Source: an uncultured Selenomonadales bacterium
Lineage (GTDB): Bacteria > Bacillota_C > Negativicutes > Selenomonadales > Selenomonadaceae
Reading direction: 5' to 3'
DNA: 12,963 nt
Assembly (NCBI GenBank): GCA_937907035.1
Contig: CALCTX010000142.1
Span: 1 to 12,963 of the forward strand
Shown here one piece after another: positions 1 through 7,014 of this stretch. Positions within the stretch are counted from its first letter, which is position 1; every line of letters begins with the position of its first letter. A model generated the notes under the pieces. The model was not told where the DNA came from. It did no database searches and saw only the letters and a list, made by a program, of their open reading frames with translations. The position numbers were made by a program, and so were the translations under genes.

Positions 1-220
1 ACTATTGACCCCGTTTTTGATCTCCACAGGATTATTCTGGACAATCTTCTGGATCAACTGATCCAGCTGATCCTTGCAGATCACCATCAGCAATTTGTAA
101 ACGATTGATACTGCGCCCACTCTTTAACGCCTCTGTCACAGCATTTCTTCCGACAAGTACATCTTCCGGCAACTGTGCCGGCAAAACATTTACCTTGTTT
201 TTTCTTTCCTTATCAGCCAT
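1..220 (-). pseudogene. rlmB: 23S rRNA 2'-O-methyltransferase RlmB (TrmH family), N-terminal part, apparently frameshifted
   Basis: Start ATG at 220, one base after the thyX stop, with GGGTGG upstream as a ribosome site. The N-terminal part reads VLVGRNAVTEALKSGRSIN, which matches the start of the substrate-binding domain of SpoU/TrmH-type 2'-O-ribose methyltransferases (RlmB methylates G2251 of 23S rRNA in E. coli). The frame of the start codon stops at position 32 after a nonsensical tail (SVDPEDCPE). A different frame, open from about 63 to the left edge, reads DQLIQKIVQNNPVEIKNG. Its length and pattern match what should follow the GSA at 65-73, in line with the B. subtilis homologue as I recall it. 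One extra base near 64 joins the two. Either the gene is broken or there is a sequencing error. The catalytic SPOUT domain is outside the window. Family call fairly sure; the state of the gene is open. Confidence 0.72.
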
Positions 221-910
221 TTATTCCACCCGTTGCTTTATCATCTCATTAAATTTGCCACAAGTCATCTTTCCTTCCGGGCAACGTCCAAAATTGACAC
301 AGGAAGCCCCCGCATTCTTGAAGAGCAACGGCGCCACCTTTTTTACTTCTTTCAACATAAGATTTGCCATTTCTCTGATTTCCCATTGTGCCCGATTACA
401 GCAACGCAAATTAAAGAAATGCATCAATGATCTTGCATTCATTGTAACCACAATTTTCGTCTCAGTTGCATTTGCCAATACATAACGGGCATCCTCTTTT
501 GGAATCCCCAACTCTGTAAATTCGTCATAAGTATCGCGAATAGATTTCATCAACGCAGCAAATTTTTCTTTGGCCACCGGATTATCAGCAATTGTCGGTG
601 GAATGATATACTCAAAATCATGTGCTGCCACATATCGCTGTGATTGCTGCGAGTATGATGCTATACGGTGACGTACCAACTGATGCGTGAGCACTCTGGA
701 CACACCTTCAATCCCAAATGTGAAAAACACGTGCTCCATTGTCGATGCATGTCCTAATTCAACAATTTTGCCAACCAATGATTCCACTTGTTTATCAGTC
801 ATATTTTCTGCCAATTCACTGGCTCCTGATGGTGAATAACACAACCGTGCTGCCATTGCTACTGCCCGTTCCGGGTTTTCCGTATGCTTTAAAAGAGTAA
901 CCTTGATCAT
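221..910 (-). CDS. thyX: Flavin-dependent thymidylate synthase ThyX
   Basis: Makes dTMP from dUMP using FAD, NADPH and methylenetetrahydrofolate, as the folate-sparing alternative to ThyA. The ThyX signature RHRX7S is complete: R80-H81-R82 and S90, followed by QR at 91-92. Length 229 aa is normal for the family. The C-terminus carries the Cys-containing tail [13 protein letters not shown] seen in many Firmicute ThyX proteins. The start ATG overlaps the last base of the mrnC stop (TAATG), so translation is probably coupled, and rlmB follows with no gap. The grouping cysS-mrnC-thyX-rlmB is a known Firmicute arrangement. Transcription most likely comes from the T-box-controlled promoter upstream of cysE, since no promoter is evident between the genes. 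Confidence 0.96.
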   Translation of the reverse strand: MIKVTLLKHTENPERAVAMAARLCYSPSGASELAENMTDKQVESLVGKIVELGHASTMEHVFFTFGIEGVSRVLTHQLVRHRIASYSQQSQRYVAAHDFEYIIPPTIADNPVAKEKFAALMKSIRDTYDEFTELGIPKEDARYVLANATETKIVVTMNARSLMHFFNLRCCNRAQWEIREMANLMLKEVKKVAPLLFKNAGASCVNFGRCPEGKMTCGKFNEMIKQRVE

Positions 911-1404
911 TATTTTTTCTCTCCTTCCAATCTCACATTTAGCATTTGCTTAGTAATCTCCTTAAATGACGCTTCAGCCACCTCATACAGACGATCAAAT
1001 CTTTCCAATAAATACAACGTACCTAACAATGCCTCAAATCCGGTGCTGTTATGATATTCACCGACTGTAGCTTTGCGTGGCGGATGACTTTTGGCATTTC
1101 TCCCCCGCCGGAAAAATCCTTTTTCCTCCTCTGACAACATTTCTTCTATCCCAATATACGCAACCGACTGCCAATGAGCAGAAACGATCTGCGCTCCGAA
1201 CTCATTCAATACTTGCACTTTATTTTGCTCATACGAAAGCAATCTGCCCCGGACAAATAAATGAAAATACGCATCACCAATATAGGCAGCAACTAAAGGA
1301 TTCAGTTCCCTCGGCTCAACTTTGGAATACTTTTGCGCGATTCCCCCTGCTCCATCCGGGAGCAACATTGTATCCACTAATTGCCGAAAATGTTCAAATG
1401 TCAT
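910..1404 (-). CDS. mrnC: Mini-ribonuclease 3 (Mini-III, 23S rRNA maturation)
   Basis: Mini-III is a homodimeric RNase III catalytic domain without a dsRNA-binding domain. In B. subtilis it trims 23S rRNA precursors. The sequence shows the RNase III-like segment [13 protein letters not shown], with the catalytic Asp in GDA, and the second metal-site segment [13 protein letters not shown], with Glu in FEALLG. At 164 aa with no further domain it fits Mini-III, not RNase III. I place the start at ATG 1404, which overlaps the cysS stop as ATGA and has GGAGG five bases upstream; the upstream in-frame TTG at 1416 has no such support. It sits directly after cysS, the usual Firmicute position. Confidence 0.94.
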   Translation of the reverse strand: MTFEHFRQLVDTMLLPDGAGGIAQKYSKVEPRELNPLVAAYIGDAYFHLFVRGRLLSYEQNKVQVLNEFGAQIVSAHWQSVAYIGIEEMLSEEEKGFFRRGRNAKSHPPRKATVGEYHNSTGFEALLGTLYLLERFDRLYEVAEASFKEITKQMLNVRLEGEKK

Positions 1405-2825
1405 GCACGCCTCCAACGGCTTCCGGTCGCCGAATCTTCAATAACTATCCCCCGGGCTTTCAACTCATCGCGGATCTCATCCGCCCGAGACCAATTCTTA
1501 GCTTTTCTTGCTGCCAGGCGTTCTGCCAGTAAAGCATCAATTTCAGCATCTTCTTCGTTTTGTTCTCCTTGCGCTTCGAATATGCCGATGACTTCCTTCA
1601 TGTCATCCCAAACAGCCTTGACATCGGAAAATCTCTCCGCATCAAAAGGTTTTCCATTATTAATAACTTCATTATAATAGATGTTAATTTCTTTAGACAA
1701 CGCAAACAAATAACTTATCGCCAATGCCGTATTAAAGTCATCGGCCATAGCCTCATAAAATGATTCCTTCAACTCATCGGCCAACTTTTTCAAATCCGCC
1801 GCTGTGTCAGCATTCCCCTCTTTTGCAGCCATTTCATTGATATATGTCTGCGTATTGGACAACCGGGTCAAACCGGCTTTAGCATCAAGCAATCTTTCAT
1901 CGCTGAAATCAAGCGGGCTGCGGTAATGGGTCTGCAAAATAAAAAATCGTATTACTTCTCCCGGATATTTTGCTAAAATGTCCTGCACTGTGAAGAAATT
2001 ATTCTTCGACTTGCTCATCTTTTCCTCATGAATAGTGATAAATCCATTATGTAACCAATAACGGGCAAAACTGTTCATATCTCCGCAGCAAGCCTGCGAT
2101 TGCGCGATTTCATTTTCATGATGTGGGAAAATAAGATCACTGCCACCACCATGCATATCAAAGGTTGTCCCCAAATATTTTAAAGACATAACCGAACATT
2201 CGATATGCCAACCCGGCCGGCCATTTCCCCATGGACTCTCCCAATACGGTTCTCCCGGTTTTGCACCTTTCCAAAGGGCAAAATCCATGGGATTATGTTT
2301 CTTTTCATTGACTTCTACTCTGGCCCCGGCCATCATATCCTCAAGTTTCCGACCACTTAATTTGCCATAATCGGAAAACTTTTCAACACTGAAATAAACA
2401 TCCCCATCTAACGGATAAGCATAACCTCTCTCAATCAATTTTTCTACCATAGCAATAATATCGGGAATATGCTCCGATACCCGCGGGTAAATATCTGCCC
2501 GCCGCACATTCAGTGCATCGATTGATTTAAAGTACACATCAATATATTTATCAGCAATGTCTTTCCAAGTAACCCCCTGTGCATTAGCGGCATTAATTAT
2601 CTTATCATCGACGTCAGTAAAATTTTGGATATATCGAACTTTATAACCACATTTTGCAAAAAAACGCCGAATCGTATCCCAAGTAACAAACGGACGAGCA
2701 TTTCCTATATGCGGATCGTTGTATGGTGTAACTCCGCAAACATATATCCCGACCTCACCGGATCTCAATGGCACAAATTCCTGTTTCCCTTTTGTCAAAG
2801 TATTATAAACTTTAATCTTTCGCAT
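1401..2825 (-). CDS. cysS: Cysteine--tRNA ligase
   Basis: Class I aminoacyl-tRNA synthetase charging tRNA(Cys). The ATP site is visible as HIGN (residues 39-42) and KMSKS (269-273). The zinc ligands used for cysteine selectivity correspond to C30, C210, H235 and E239, all present. The C-terminal helical anticodon-binding region follows, ending in the [16 protein letters not shown] motif typical of CysRS. Full length at 474 aa. The start ATG at 2825 lies inside the 3' end of cysE (14-base overlap), so the two are translated from one transcript, and the gene is under the cysteine T-box upstream of cysE. Its stop overlaps the mrnC start (ATGA). Confidence 0.98.
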   Translation of the reverse strand: MRKIKVYNTLTKGKQEFVPLRSGEVGIYVCGVTPYNDPHIGNARPFVTWDTIRRFFAKCGYKVRYIQNFTDVDDKIINAANAQGVTWKDIADKYIDVYFKSIDALNVRRADIYPRVSEHIPDIIAMVEKLIERGYAYPLDGDVYFSVEKFSDYGKLSGRKLEDMMAGARVEVNEKKHNPMDFALWKGAKPGEPYWESPWGNGRPGWHIECSVMSLKYLGTTFDMHGGGSDLIFPHHENEIAQSQACCGDMNSFARYWLHNGFITIHEEKMSKSKNNFFTVQDILAKYPGEVIRFFILQTHYRSPLDFSDERLLDAKAGLTRLSNTQTYINEMAAKEGNADTAADLKKLADELKESFYEAMADDFNTALAISYLFALSKEINIYYNEVINNGKPFDAERFSDVKAVWDDMKEVIGIFEAQGEQNEEDAEIDALLAERLAARKAKNWSRADEIRDELKARGIVIEDSATGSRWRRA

Positions 2826-3534
2826 CCCGTTTTTCCAACTCCTTCATCAATGTCTCTACTTTATTTTCCAACCGGACAATATCCGCCTGCAATTTATCGA
2901 TGATTTCCAACTCCGGATCCGGTAACTCATCATGCTGCAGATCAACATCCTGCTCCTCTTCAATTTCCCGGCTCGTTTCATCGATATCCGCTGTCTCATG
3001 TGTATAGGGTTTTCCCCGCATCAAAACAATCCGACCCGGTATTCCGACCACAGTTGCATACGGCGGTACCTCTTTTAAAACCACTGACCCGGCTCCAATC
3101 TTGGCATGATCACCGACCGTAAATGAACCAAGCACCTTTGCTCCGGATGCAACAACAACATTATTCCCGAGTGTCGGATGACGTTTGCCTTTTTCCTTTC
3201 CTGTACCGCCAAGCGTAACCCCTTGATATAACGTAACATTTTTGCCTATCTCCGCTGTCTCACCGATAACAATTCCTGTTCCGTGGTCAATAAACAATCC
3301 CTCACCAATTGTTGCTCCGGGATGTATCTCAATACCGGTTAAAAATCGCCCGATATTGGAAATCAAACGAGGTAAAAATACCCATCCCCGCTTATACAAA
3401 GCATGCGATAACCGATGAAGCCAAATTGCATGTAATCCCTGATAACAACAAACCACTTCAAAAACACTTCTTGCCGCCGGATCACGTTCAAAGACAACCC
3501 GGATATCTTTTTTCAGTCTGGCAATAAACTTCAT
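2812..3534 (-). CDS. cysE: Serine O-acetyltransferase
   Basis: Acetylates L-serine with acetyl-CoA to give O-acetylserine, the first step of cysteine synthesis. An N-terminal helical domain is followed by a left-handed beta-helix of hexapeptide repeats ([16 protein letters not shown] to [13 protein letters not shown]). The [12 protein letters not shown] segment contains the catalytic Asp-His. After the acyltransferase part (to about residue 185) there is an acidic stretch and a predicted coiled coil ([20 protein letters not shown]). This extension is longer than in E. coli CysE and may affect oligomerisation. I chose ATG 3534, which has GGAGGA about six bases upstream; an in-frame codon at 3573 falls inside the T-box terminator and is unlikely. 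First gene of the T-box operon. Confidence 0.95.
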   Translation of the reverse strand: MKFIARLKKDIRVVFERDPAARSVFEVVCCYQGLHAIWLHRLSHALYKRGWVFLPRLISNIGRFLTGIEIHPGATIGEGLFIDHGTGIVIGETAEIGKNVTLYQGVTLGGTGKEKGKRHPTLGNNVVVASGAKVLGSFTVGDHAKIGAGSVVLKEVPPYATVVGIPGRIVLMRGKPYTHETADIDETSREIEEEQDVDLQHDELPDPELEIIDKLQADIVRLENKVETLMKELEKRDAKD

Positions 3535-3550
3535 TAAAAATCCTCCACAT

Positions 3551-3778
3551 AAAACAAAAAGCCTGCACCTCATTCAGAGGCGCAGACCGTGGTTCCACTC
3601 TGATTGAATGCCAACGCATTCCACTCAAATAACTTAACGCGTCTAAACGTCGGCACCTACATATCAGCACCGCAGCTCCCGAATGCACTTCCCAAATAAC
3701 TATGCAGCTCATTTCCACCCACAGAGCCTCTCTGTTGCTTCATTATAAGGTACTCTTTCGATCATAGCCTTTTCCTGA
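3551..3778 (-). promoter_or_regulatory. Cysteine-specific T-box riboswitch upstream of cysE-cysS
   Basis: The conserved T-box sequence GAGTGGAACCACGG is at 3587-3600 and can form the antiterminator. Upstream, Stem I can be traced. The base helix is GTACCT with AGGTGC. Next come purine-rich strands (AATGA opposite GAT) resembling the kink-turn, then a helix AGCA with TGCT. A purine-rich 5' loop strand lies opposite TGC at 3672-3674, just below a helix GCTC/GAGC. TGC is a cysteine codon and so the likely specifier, matching the regulated genes. Downstream lies a competing terminator. Known T-box logic: uncharged tRNA(Cys) stabilises the antiterminator and lets cysE-cysS and the genes behind them be transcribed. 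Confidence 0.92.
3552..3588 (-). terminator. T-box intrinsic terminator (attenuator)
   Basis: Minus-strand CTGCGCCTC (3577-3585) pairs with GAGGTGCAG (3563-3571) around a five-base loop. The stem extends by two more pairs and is followed by a T-run (TTTTT then TTTT after one G). The 5' arm abuts the T-box sequence, so antiterminator and terminator are mutually exclusive. Confidence 0.88.
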
Positions 3779-3786
3779 TCGTATTT

Positions 3787-3815
3787 ATTTTAGCAGAAAT
3801 AACATTCTAAAACAA
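3787..3815 (-). promoter_or_regulatory. Promoter of the T-box / cysE-cysS-mrnC-thyX-rlmB operon
   Basis: TTGTTT (3810-3815) and TAAAAT (3787-3792) are separated by exactly 17 bases, with TG one base before the -10 (extended -10). It lies just upstream of the first T-box stem, so the leader starts near 3780. Sigma-A type by sequence. Confidence 0.7.
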
Positions 3816-3840
3816 TATATTTTGCTCCGTAAACATAAGA

Positions 3841-3872
3841 AAATACCCTGTTCCTAAAAGGAACAGGGTATA
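3841..3872 (-). terminator. Rho-independent terminator of hup
   Basis: A perfect 11-bp stem (TACCCTGTTCC at 3844-3854 with its complement at 3860-3870) encloses a five-base loop and is followed on the minus strand by TTTTCTT. It sits 16 bases beyond the hup stop codon and insulates hup from the cysE operon. Confidence 0.85.
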
Positions 3873-3885
3873 TCAAAAAGCAAAA

Positions 3886-4191
3886 TTATTTCTTTTTCTT
3901 TGCAGCTGCCTTTTTCTTGTTAACAGCCTCTTTGAGTTGCTTGCCAGCTTTGAATGCCGGAACTTCTGCTGCCGGGATCTGGATCTTCTTCTTCGGATCC
4001 TGTGGATTATGACCGGTACGAGCAGCACGTTTCTTAACTGAGAAAGTACCGAAACCGATCATCTGTACTTTGTCCTTTGCAGCGAGTGCTTCCTGAACAC
4101 TGGCAAATACAGCCTCAACAGCCTTTGCAGCATCCTTCTTTGTCATTTCTGCTTTTGCAGCAACCTTAGCAACCAATTCTACTTTGTTCAT
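3886..4191 (-). CDS. hup: HU-family nucleoid DNA-binding protein
   Basis: Small histone-like protein that binds and bends DNA as a dimer. The 101-aa sequence has the HU pattern: N-terminal MNKVELVAKVA, FGTFSVKKRAARTGHNP leading into the beta-arm with the conserved GxNPxT-like region and the arm Pro, then VPAFKAGKQLKEAVN. The C-terminus carries an extra lysine-rich tail (KKKAAAKKKK) beyond the usual 90 residues; such tails occur in some bacterial HU proteins and should increase non-specific DNA binding. AAGGAGG at 4202-4208, ten bases before ATG, is a perfect ribosome site. Its strong terminator suggests a single-gene unit. Confidence 0.96.
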   Translation of the reverse strand: MNKVELVAKVAAKAEMTKKDAAKAVEAVFASVQEALAAKDKVQMIGFGTFSVKKRAARTGHNPQDPKKKIQIPAAEVPAFKAGKQLKEAVNKKKAAAKKKK

Positions 4192-4320
4192 GTGGTCTTT
4201 GCCTCCTTACAATATAGGTTGTATTTGTTCTATTCGCTATAGTCCAATAAATTCCTGCTTTTTTAAAAAAAAAATTTAAAAAAAAGAATATTTTTCCTTA
4301 CTCAAACAAACACTTATCTG
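4192..4320. other. hup upstream region with A/T tract
   Basis: Contains the hup ribosome site and, around 4261-4292, runs of A and T that would be strongly curved DNA. A possible weak promoter reads TTGGAC, 17 bases, then ATACAA on the minus strand, but its -10 is poor. No convincing terminator for the 97-aa gene upstream. Confidence 0.35.
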
Positions 4321-4614
4321 TTACGTATACTTTTCAACCAGTTTCCAGATATCTTCAGTCATGTCATCGCCCTTAAAATTAACAAATTTCAACGATTTAT
4401 CATCAGCAAACATCTGCTTAATTTTTGAACACACTTCAGCCACTGATCCGGAAAGTTCAAACCCATTATCACCAGAAATAATCATATGCGCAGCATTTTT
4501 TTCAATCTTCTCCGCTTCTGCCGCCACCTTCCCCGTTACGACCTCAGTAATGCGGCTGCTGACTTTCTTTAATTCTCCAATTTCCAAATGCCGGATAATT
4601 ATCATCGCTGACAT
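4321..4614 (-). CDS. Small conserved-looking protein of unknown function (97 aa)
   Basis: I do not recognise this protein. It is 97 residues with no signal peptide or membrane segment. It begins with a short beta-like IIIRHLEIGELKKV and continues with an amphipathic helix (KVAAEAEKIEKNAAHMII). There follow GDNGFELSGSVAEVCSKIKQMF and an acidic C-terminal part ending IWKLVEKYT. The alternation of short strands and helices suggests a compact alpha/beta cytosolic protein. Codon use matches its neighbours, and a good promoter sits about 60 bases upstream, which argues for a real gene. ATG 4614 has AGGGG and GAGG upstream; ATG 4605 is possible but lacks a ribosome site. Confidence 0.7.
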   Translation of the reverse strand: MSAMIIIRHLEIGELKKVSSRITEVVTGKVAAEAEKIEKNAAHMIISGDNGFELSGSVAEVCSKIKQMFADDKSLKFVNFKGDDMTEDIWKLVEKYT

Positions 4615-4672
4615 ATTCCCCTTTCCTCAAATTTCGTTCTATACAATTATCTATTTCTATATAACTATTTAC

Positions 4673-4702
4673 ATTATAACAAACAGTTTCTATTTTTGTC
4701 AC
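4673..4702 (-). promoter_or_regulatory. Promoter of the 97-aa gene
   Basis: GTGACA (4697-4702), an 18-base spacer, and a perfect TATAAT (4673-4678) preceded by TG at the extended -10 position. It reads toward the 97-aa gene whose ATG is at 4614. Confidence 0.68.
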
Positions 4703-4750
4703 TTAAAAATATCAAACCTTCAGAAATTTTCCAATCATATATATTATGCC

Positions 4751-5230
4751 CTATTTATTAACGATATCTGTCAAATTATATTTCAATACCTTTCCTAAAT
4801 CAGCCAATCCGATTTCTACCTGCCAGCCAATTTTCCCTCCGCTAAATAATATCGTTGAAAAATCACCAGCTGACTTATCTATAACTGTTGGAAACACTTT
4901 TTTCATGCCAATCGGCGAACAGCCTCCATGTACATAGCCGGTCAACGGTAAAAGATCCTTTGTTTTTATCATTTCAATGTTTTTTTCTCCAACCGCCTGA
5001 GCAGCTTTCTTCAAATCGAGCTCACCGGCAACCGGAACAACAAAAACATAATTTTGCCGGCTTTTCCCTACAGTTACCAATGTCTTGAATACCTGCGCCG
5101 GATTTTGTCCCAACACCTCAGCAACGTCCGTCCCGCTTACTGCCTCTGTATCCGCATAATAATGCATCTGATAAGGAATTTTCTTTTGATCAAGCAATCG
5201 CATCACATTGGTTTTTTCAATTTTTTTCAT
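4751..5230 (-). CDS. ybaK: Cys-tRNA(Pro)/Cys-tRNA(Cys) deacylase, YbaK/EbsC family
   Basis: Trans-editing protein that hydrolyses cysteine wrongly attached to tRNA(Pro) by prolyl-tRNA synthetase. 159 aa, normal length. Family features: KTNVMRLLDQKKIPYQ start, AEVLGQNPAQVFKTLV with the conserved catalytic-site Lys in VFKTL, YVFVVPVAGELDLKKAA, LLPLTGYVHGGCSPIGMKK with the conserved GGCSPIG, and VFPTVID. It follows the RiPP operon terminator. No strong promoter of its own is visible, so it may depend on read-through or a weak promoter. GGGCGGA lies upstream of the ATG as a ribosome site. Confidence 0.93.
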   Translation of the reverse strand: MKKIEKTNVMRLLDQKKIPYQMHYYADTEAVSGTDVAEVLGQNPAQVFKTLVTVGKSRQNYVFVVPVAGELDLKKAAQAVGEKNIEMIKTKDLLPLTGYVHGGCSPIGMKKVFPTVIDKSAGDFSTILFSGGKIGWQVEIGLADLGKVLKYNLTDIVNK

Positions 5231-5249
5231 AACAAATTCCGCCCTTTAA

Positions 5250-5300
5250 TACAAAAGAGCTGCTGAAACTGGAATCATTCCGTTTCTCCCCAGCAGCCCT
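5250..5300 (-). terminator. Strong rho-independent terminator ending the RiPP operon
   Basis: Minus-strand GGGCTGCTG (5291-5299) pairs with CAGCAGCTC (5257-5265). Inside, GAAAC pairs with GTTTC and GGAA with TTCC, giving a long stacked hairpin, then TTTTG. It lies about 35 bases after the stop of the last operon gene and marks the downstream boundary of the cluster. Confidence 0.85.
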
Positions 5301-5333
5301 CTGATCGTCAACTTATCAATAACAAATACATGA

Positions 5334-6101
5334 TCATAAAAATCTGTCATATAGTGTAAGATCAACTCTGTTATCATATTCCTTCGGAAAAAATGCTGTT
5401 TTTGCAAATCCATTATCCAACAAATTTTCTACTATGAAATCCTGTCGATCACTGGTTTTTTCATACCTTACCTTAAACAAAATCCCTTTTAACAACGCAA
5501 CAACAAAATCTGCCATCTGATGAATTTTGTCCCGGCAAGCCGTTTCACTCAACCCTTCAGCAAAAATAAACGACTTTAACGCCAATACCTCACCGCCGTA
5601 AAAATGGTCGGCCCGGCCACATATCAATGCGGCTTCAATGTTTCCCTCATTCTCAGCTATTATCGTTGTATCAATAGCTTTTTCCAAACGATTAAAAAAT
5701 ATACTGTCCTGATAAAAGTTTTCGTCTCCATAAACAGCCCGGCTAAATCCTTTGGCAAAATTAGCCCGGCAAAATTCTGCCAAACGATGATAATCTGCTA
5801 ATTGAACTTGCCGTATCCCTGTAAAATTTGATGCTGGAAAATCCTCTATGTCAACAATCCCGCTGGCATTAAGCTGGAAAAGGAATTCTGCCAATTCCTT
5901 ACGTTTACAACGTCCAAAACTAAACAAAGAAACTATCCGGTAAAAATATTCAAAATCAACCCATCGGTCAGCATAATTTATCAGAGGACGAAATTCAGCG
6001 GAAAGGTCAAATGTCTGGTTCGTAACCAATGACATGAGCAACAGATTTTTATTAAATTCATCGCGATAAAAGCACCGCTTGCTGTCAAGATAAAATTTCA
6101 T
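5334..6101 (-). CDS. GNAT-like RiPP cluster protein 2
   Basis: 255 aa, cytosolic, with two parts. Residues 1-90 form a helical domain ending LAEFLFQLNASGIVDI, which looks like the end of a winged-helix or PqqD-like fold. Residues about 95-255 have a GNAT-like layout: GIRQVQLADYHRLAEFC, central strands around IEAALICGRAD, a long helix near 190-208, and the closing ENLLDNGFAKTAFF. The acetyl-CoA pyrophosphate loop (Q/RxxGxG/A) is not obvious, so acetyltransferase activity is uncertain; an adaptor or other acyl transfer role is possible. It matches GNAT-like protein 1 in length, domain order and C-terminus (GFxxTA...YD). Start ATG 6101 has GGAGG six bases upstream and overlaps the radical SAM 2 gene by 17 bases. 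Last gene of the operon. Function unknown. Confidence 0.82.
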   Translation of the reverse strand: MKFYLDSKRCFYRDEFNKNLLLMSLVTNQTFDLSAEFRPLINYADRWVDFEYFYRIVSLFSFGRCKRKELAEFLFQLNASGIVDIEDFPASNFTGIRQVQLADYHRLAEFCRANFAKGFSRAVYGDENFYQDSIFFNRLEKAIDTTIIAENEGNIEAALICGRADHFYGGEVLALKSFIFAEGLSETACRDKIHQMADFVVALLKGILFKVRYEKTSDRQDFIVENLLDNGFAKTAFFPKEYDNRVDLTLYDRFL

Positions 6102-7014
6102 TTACGTCCTCCATATCATATAACTGATGATATTCTTTCAAAAGCCTGCTTATTTTCTGTTGTATCTCTCCCGTTATCGGTGAAGTCAAAATCTCCCGAA
6201 GCGACCTGTCTCTGATATTTCCCAATACTACCGGTGTAAAAAAATCCGTTTTCACTTCTCCCGTTGAGGAAACAATTATTACCGGTGAGCGCCCTTTAAT
6301 TATTTGTTCATGCACCACCCGCGCGGAACGTACCGGGTCATCCCATTCGGCAGTTATAATTCCGGCATATTCGGCTGCCAATTCCCACAAGTGTCGTTGA
6401 AATTCAAACATTTCCTCAGTATTCAGCATCAAACTGCGACCAATATTTAAACCTCTGCCAGCCGGAATAAACGGTACCACCCGAATTGTATCAACCTGAA
6501 GCTGCCTGCACAAAGAAAAATATTTCGGCAACGACCGAAAATTCAGCCTGTCCGGGAGCATTGAAACCATAATCTGTCTTATCCCTGCTGAACGCATATT
6601 GGCAATGGCCTGCTCAGCCCGCTCAAAAGCCCCGGCTTTGCCACGCAACGAATCATGCTGCCATGCTTCTGCGCCATCAAGGCTTATTTGTATAGAGCTT
6701 AAACCGTGCGATACTAACTCATCAGCTTTCTCCCGCGTAATAAACCATCCATTTGACACCAGGTTCAAGTTAGCAACTTTTCCTGCCGTCAAATCCATAA
6801 GTTCCAAAAGTCGCGGATATAAAAGCGGTTCTCCGCCACAAAAACACAAATTTGCCGGGCGAAAATCCAATATCGCCGCTACCGTTTTTTTTAATTCCTC
6901 ATAAGATAAACTGTCCTGCCGTGTATTACCACTATTGTTATAACAATGCGCACATTGAAAATTACACGCAGTTGTAATATCAATTGCCGCCAAATTGGCA
7001 AATTCAAGCTTCAT
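6085..7014 (-). CDS. Radical SAM peptide-modifying enzyme 2
   Basis: 309 aa. The [4Fe-4S] cluster motif CxxxCxxC is C17-C21-C24, followed by the SAM-binding GGE motif in CFCGGEP (57-63) and by SNGW and SLDGA on later barrel strands. It lacks a SPASM or other cysteine-rich C-terminal domain; no Cys occurs after residue 169. It is a clear paralogue of radical SAM 1: AWQHDS, GRSLMLN and P(N/D)RLN are shared. In this setting it probably modifies the Asn-repeat precursor, by epimerisation, C-alpha chemistry or cross-linking; which cannot be told from sequence. I prefer ATG 7014, overlapping the upstream stop by 11 bases with GGCGGTG before it. The 15-residue upstream extension from 7059 has no properly spaced ribosome site and has no counterpart in the paralogue. 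Confidence 0.9.
   Translation of the reverse strand: MKLEFANLAAIDITTACNFQCAHCYNNSGNTRQDSLSYEELKKTVAAILDFRPANLCFCGGEPLLYPRLLELMDLTAGKVANLNLVSNGWFITREKADELVSHGLSSIQISLDGAEAWQHDSLRGKAGAFERAEQAIANMRSAGIRQIMVSMLPDRLNFRSLPKYFSLCRQLQVDTIRVVPFIPAGRGLNIGRSLMLNTEEMFEFQRHLWELAAEYAGIITAEWDDPVRSARVVHEQIIKGRSPVIIVSSTGEVKTDFFTPVVLGNIRDRSLREILTSPITGEIQQKISRLLKEYHQLYDMEDVNEILS

Noticed and set aside
3488..3718. 76-aa minus-strand open frame upstream of and overlapping the cysE start
   Set aside because: It runs through the T-box leader and terminator; the sequence is explained as structured RNA and the protein has no coding character.
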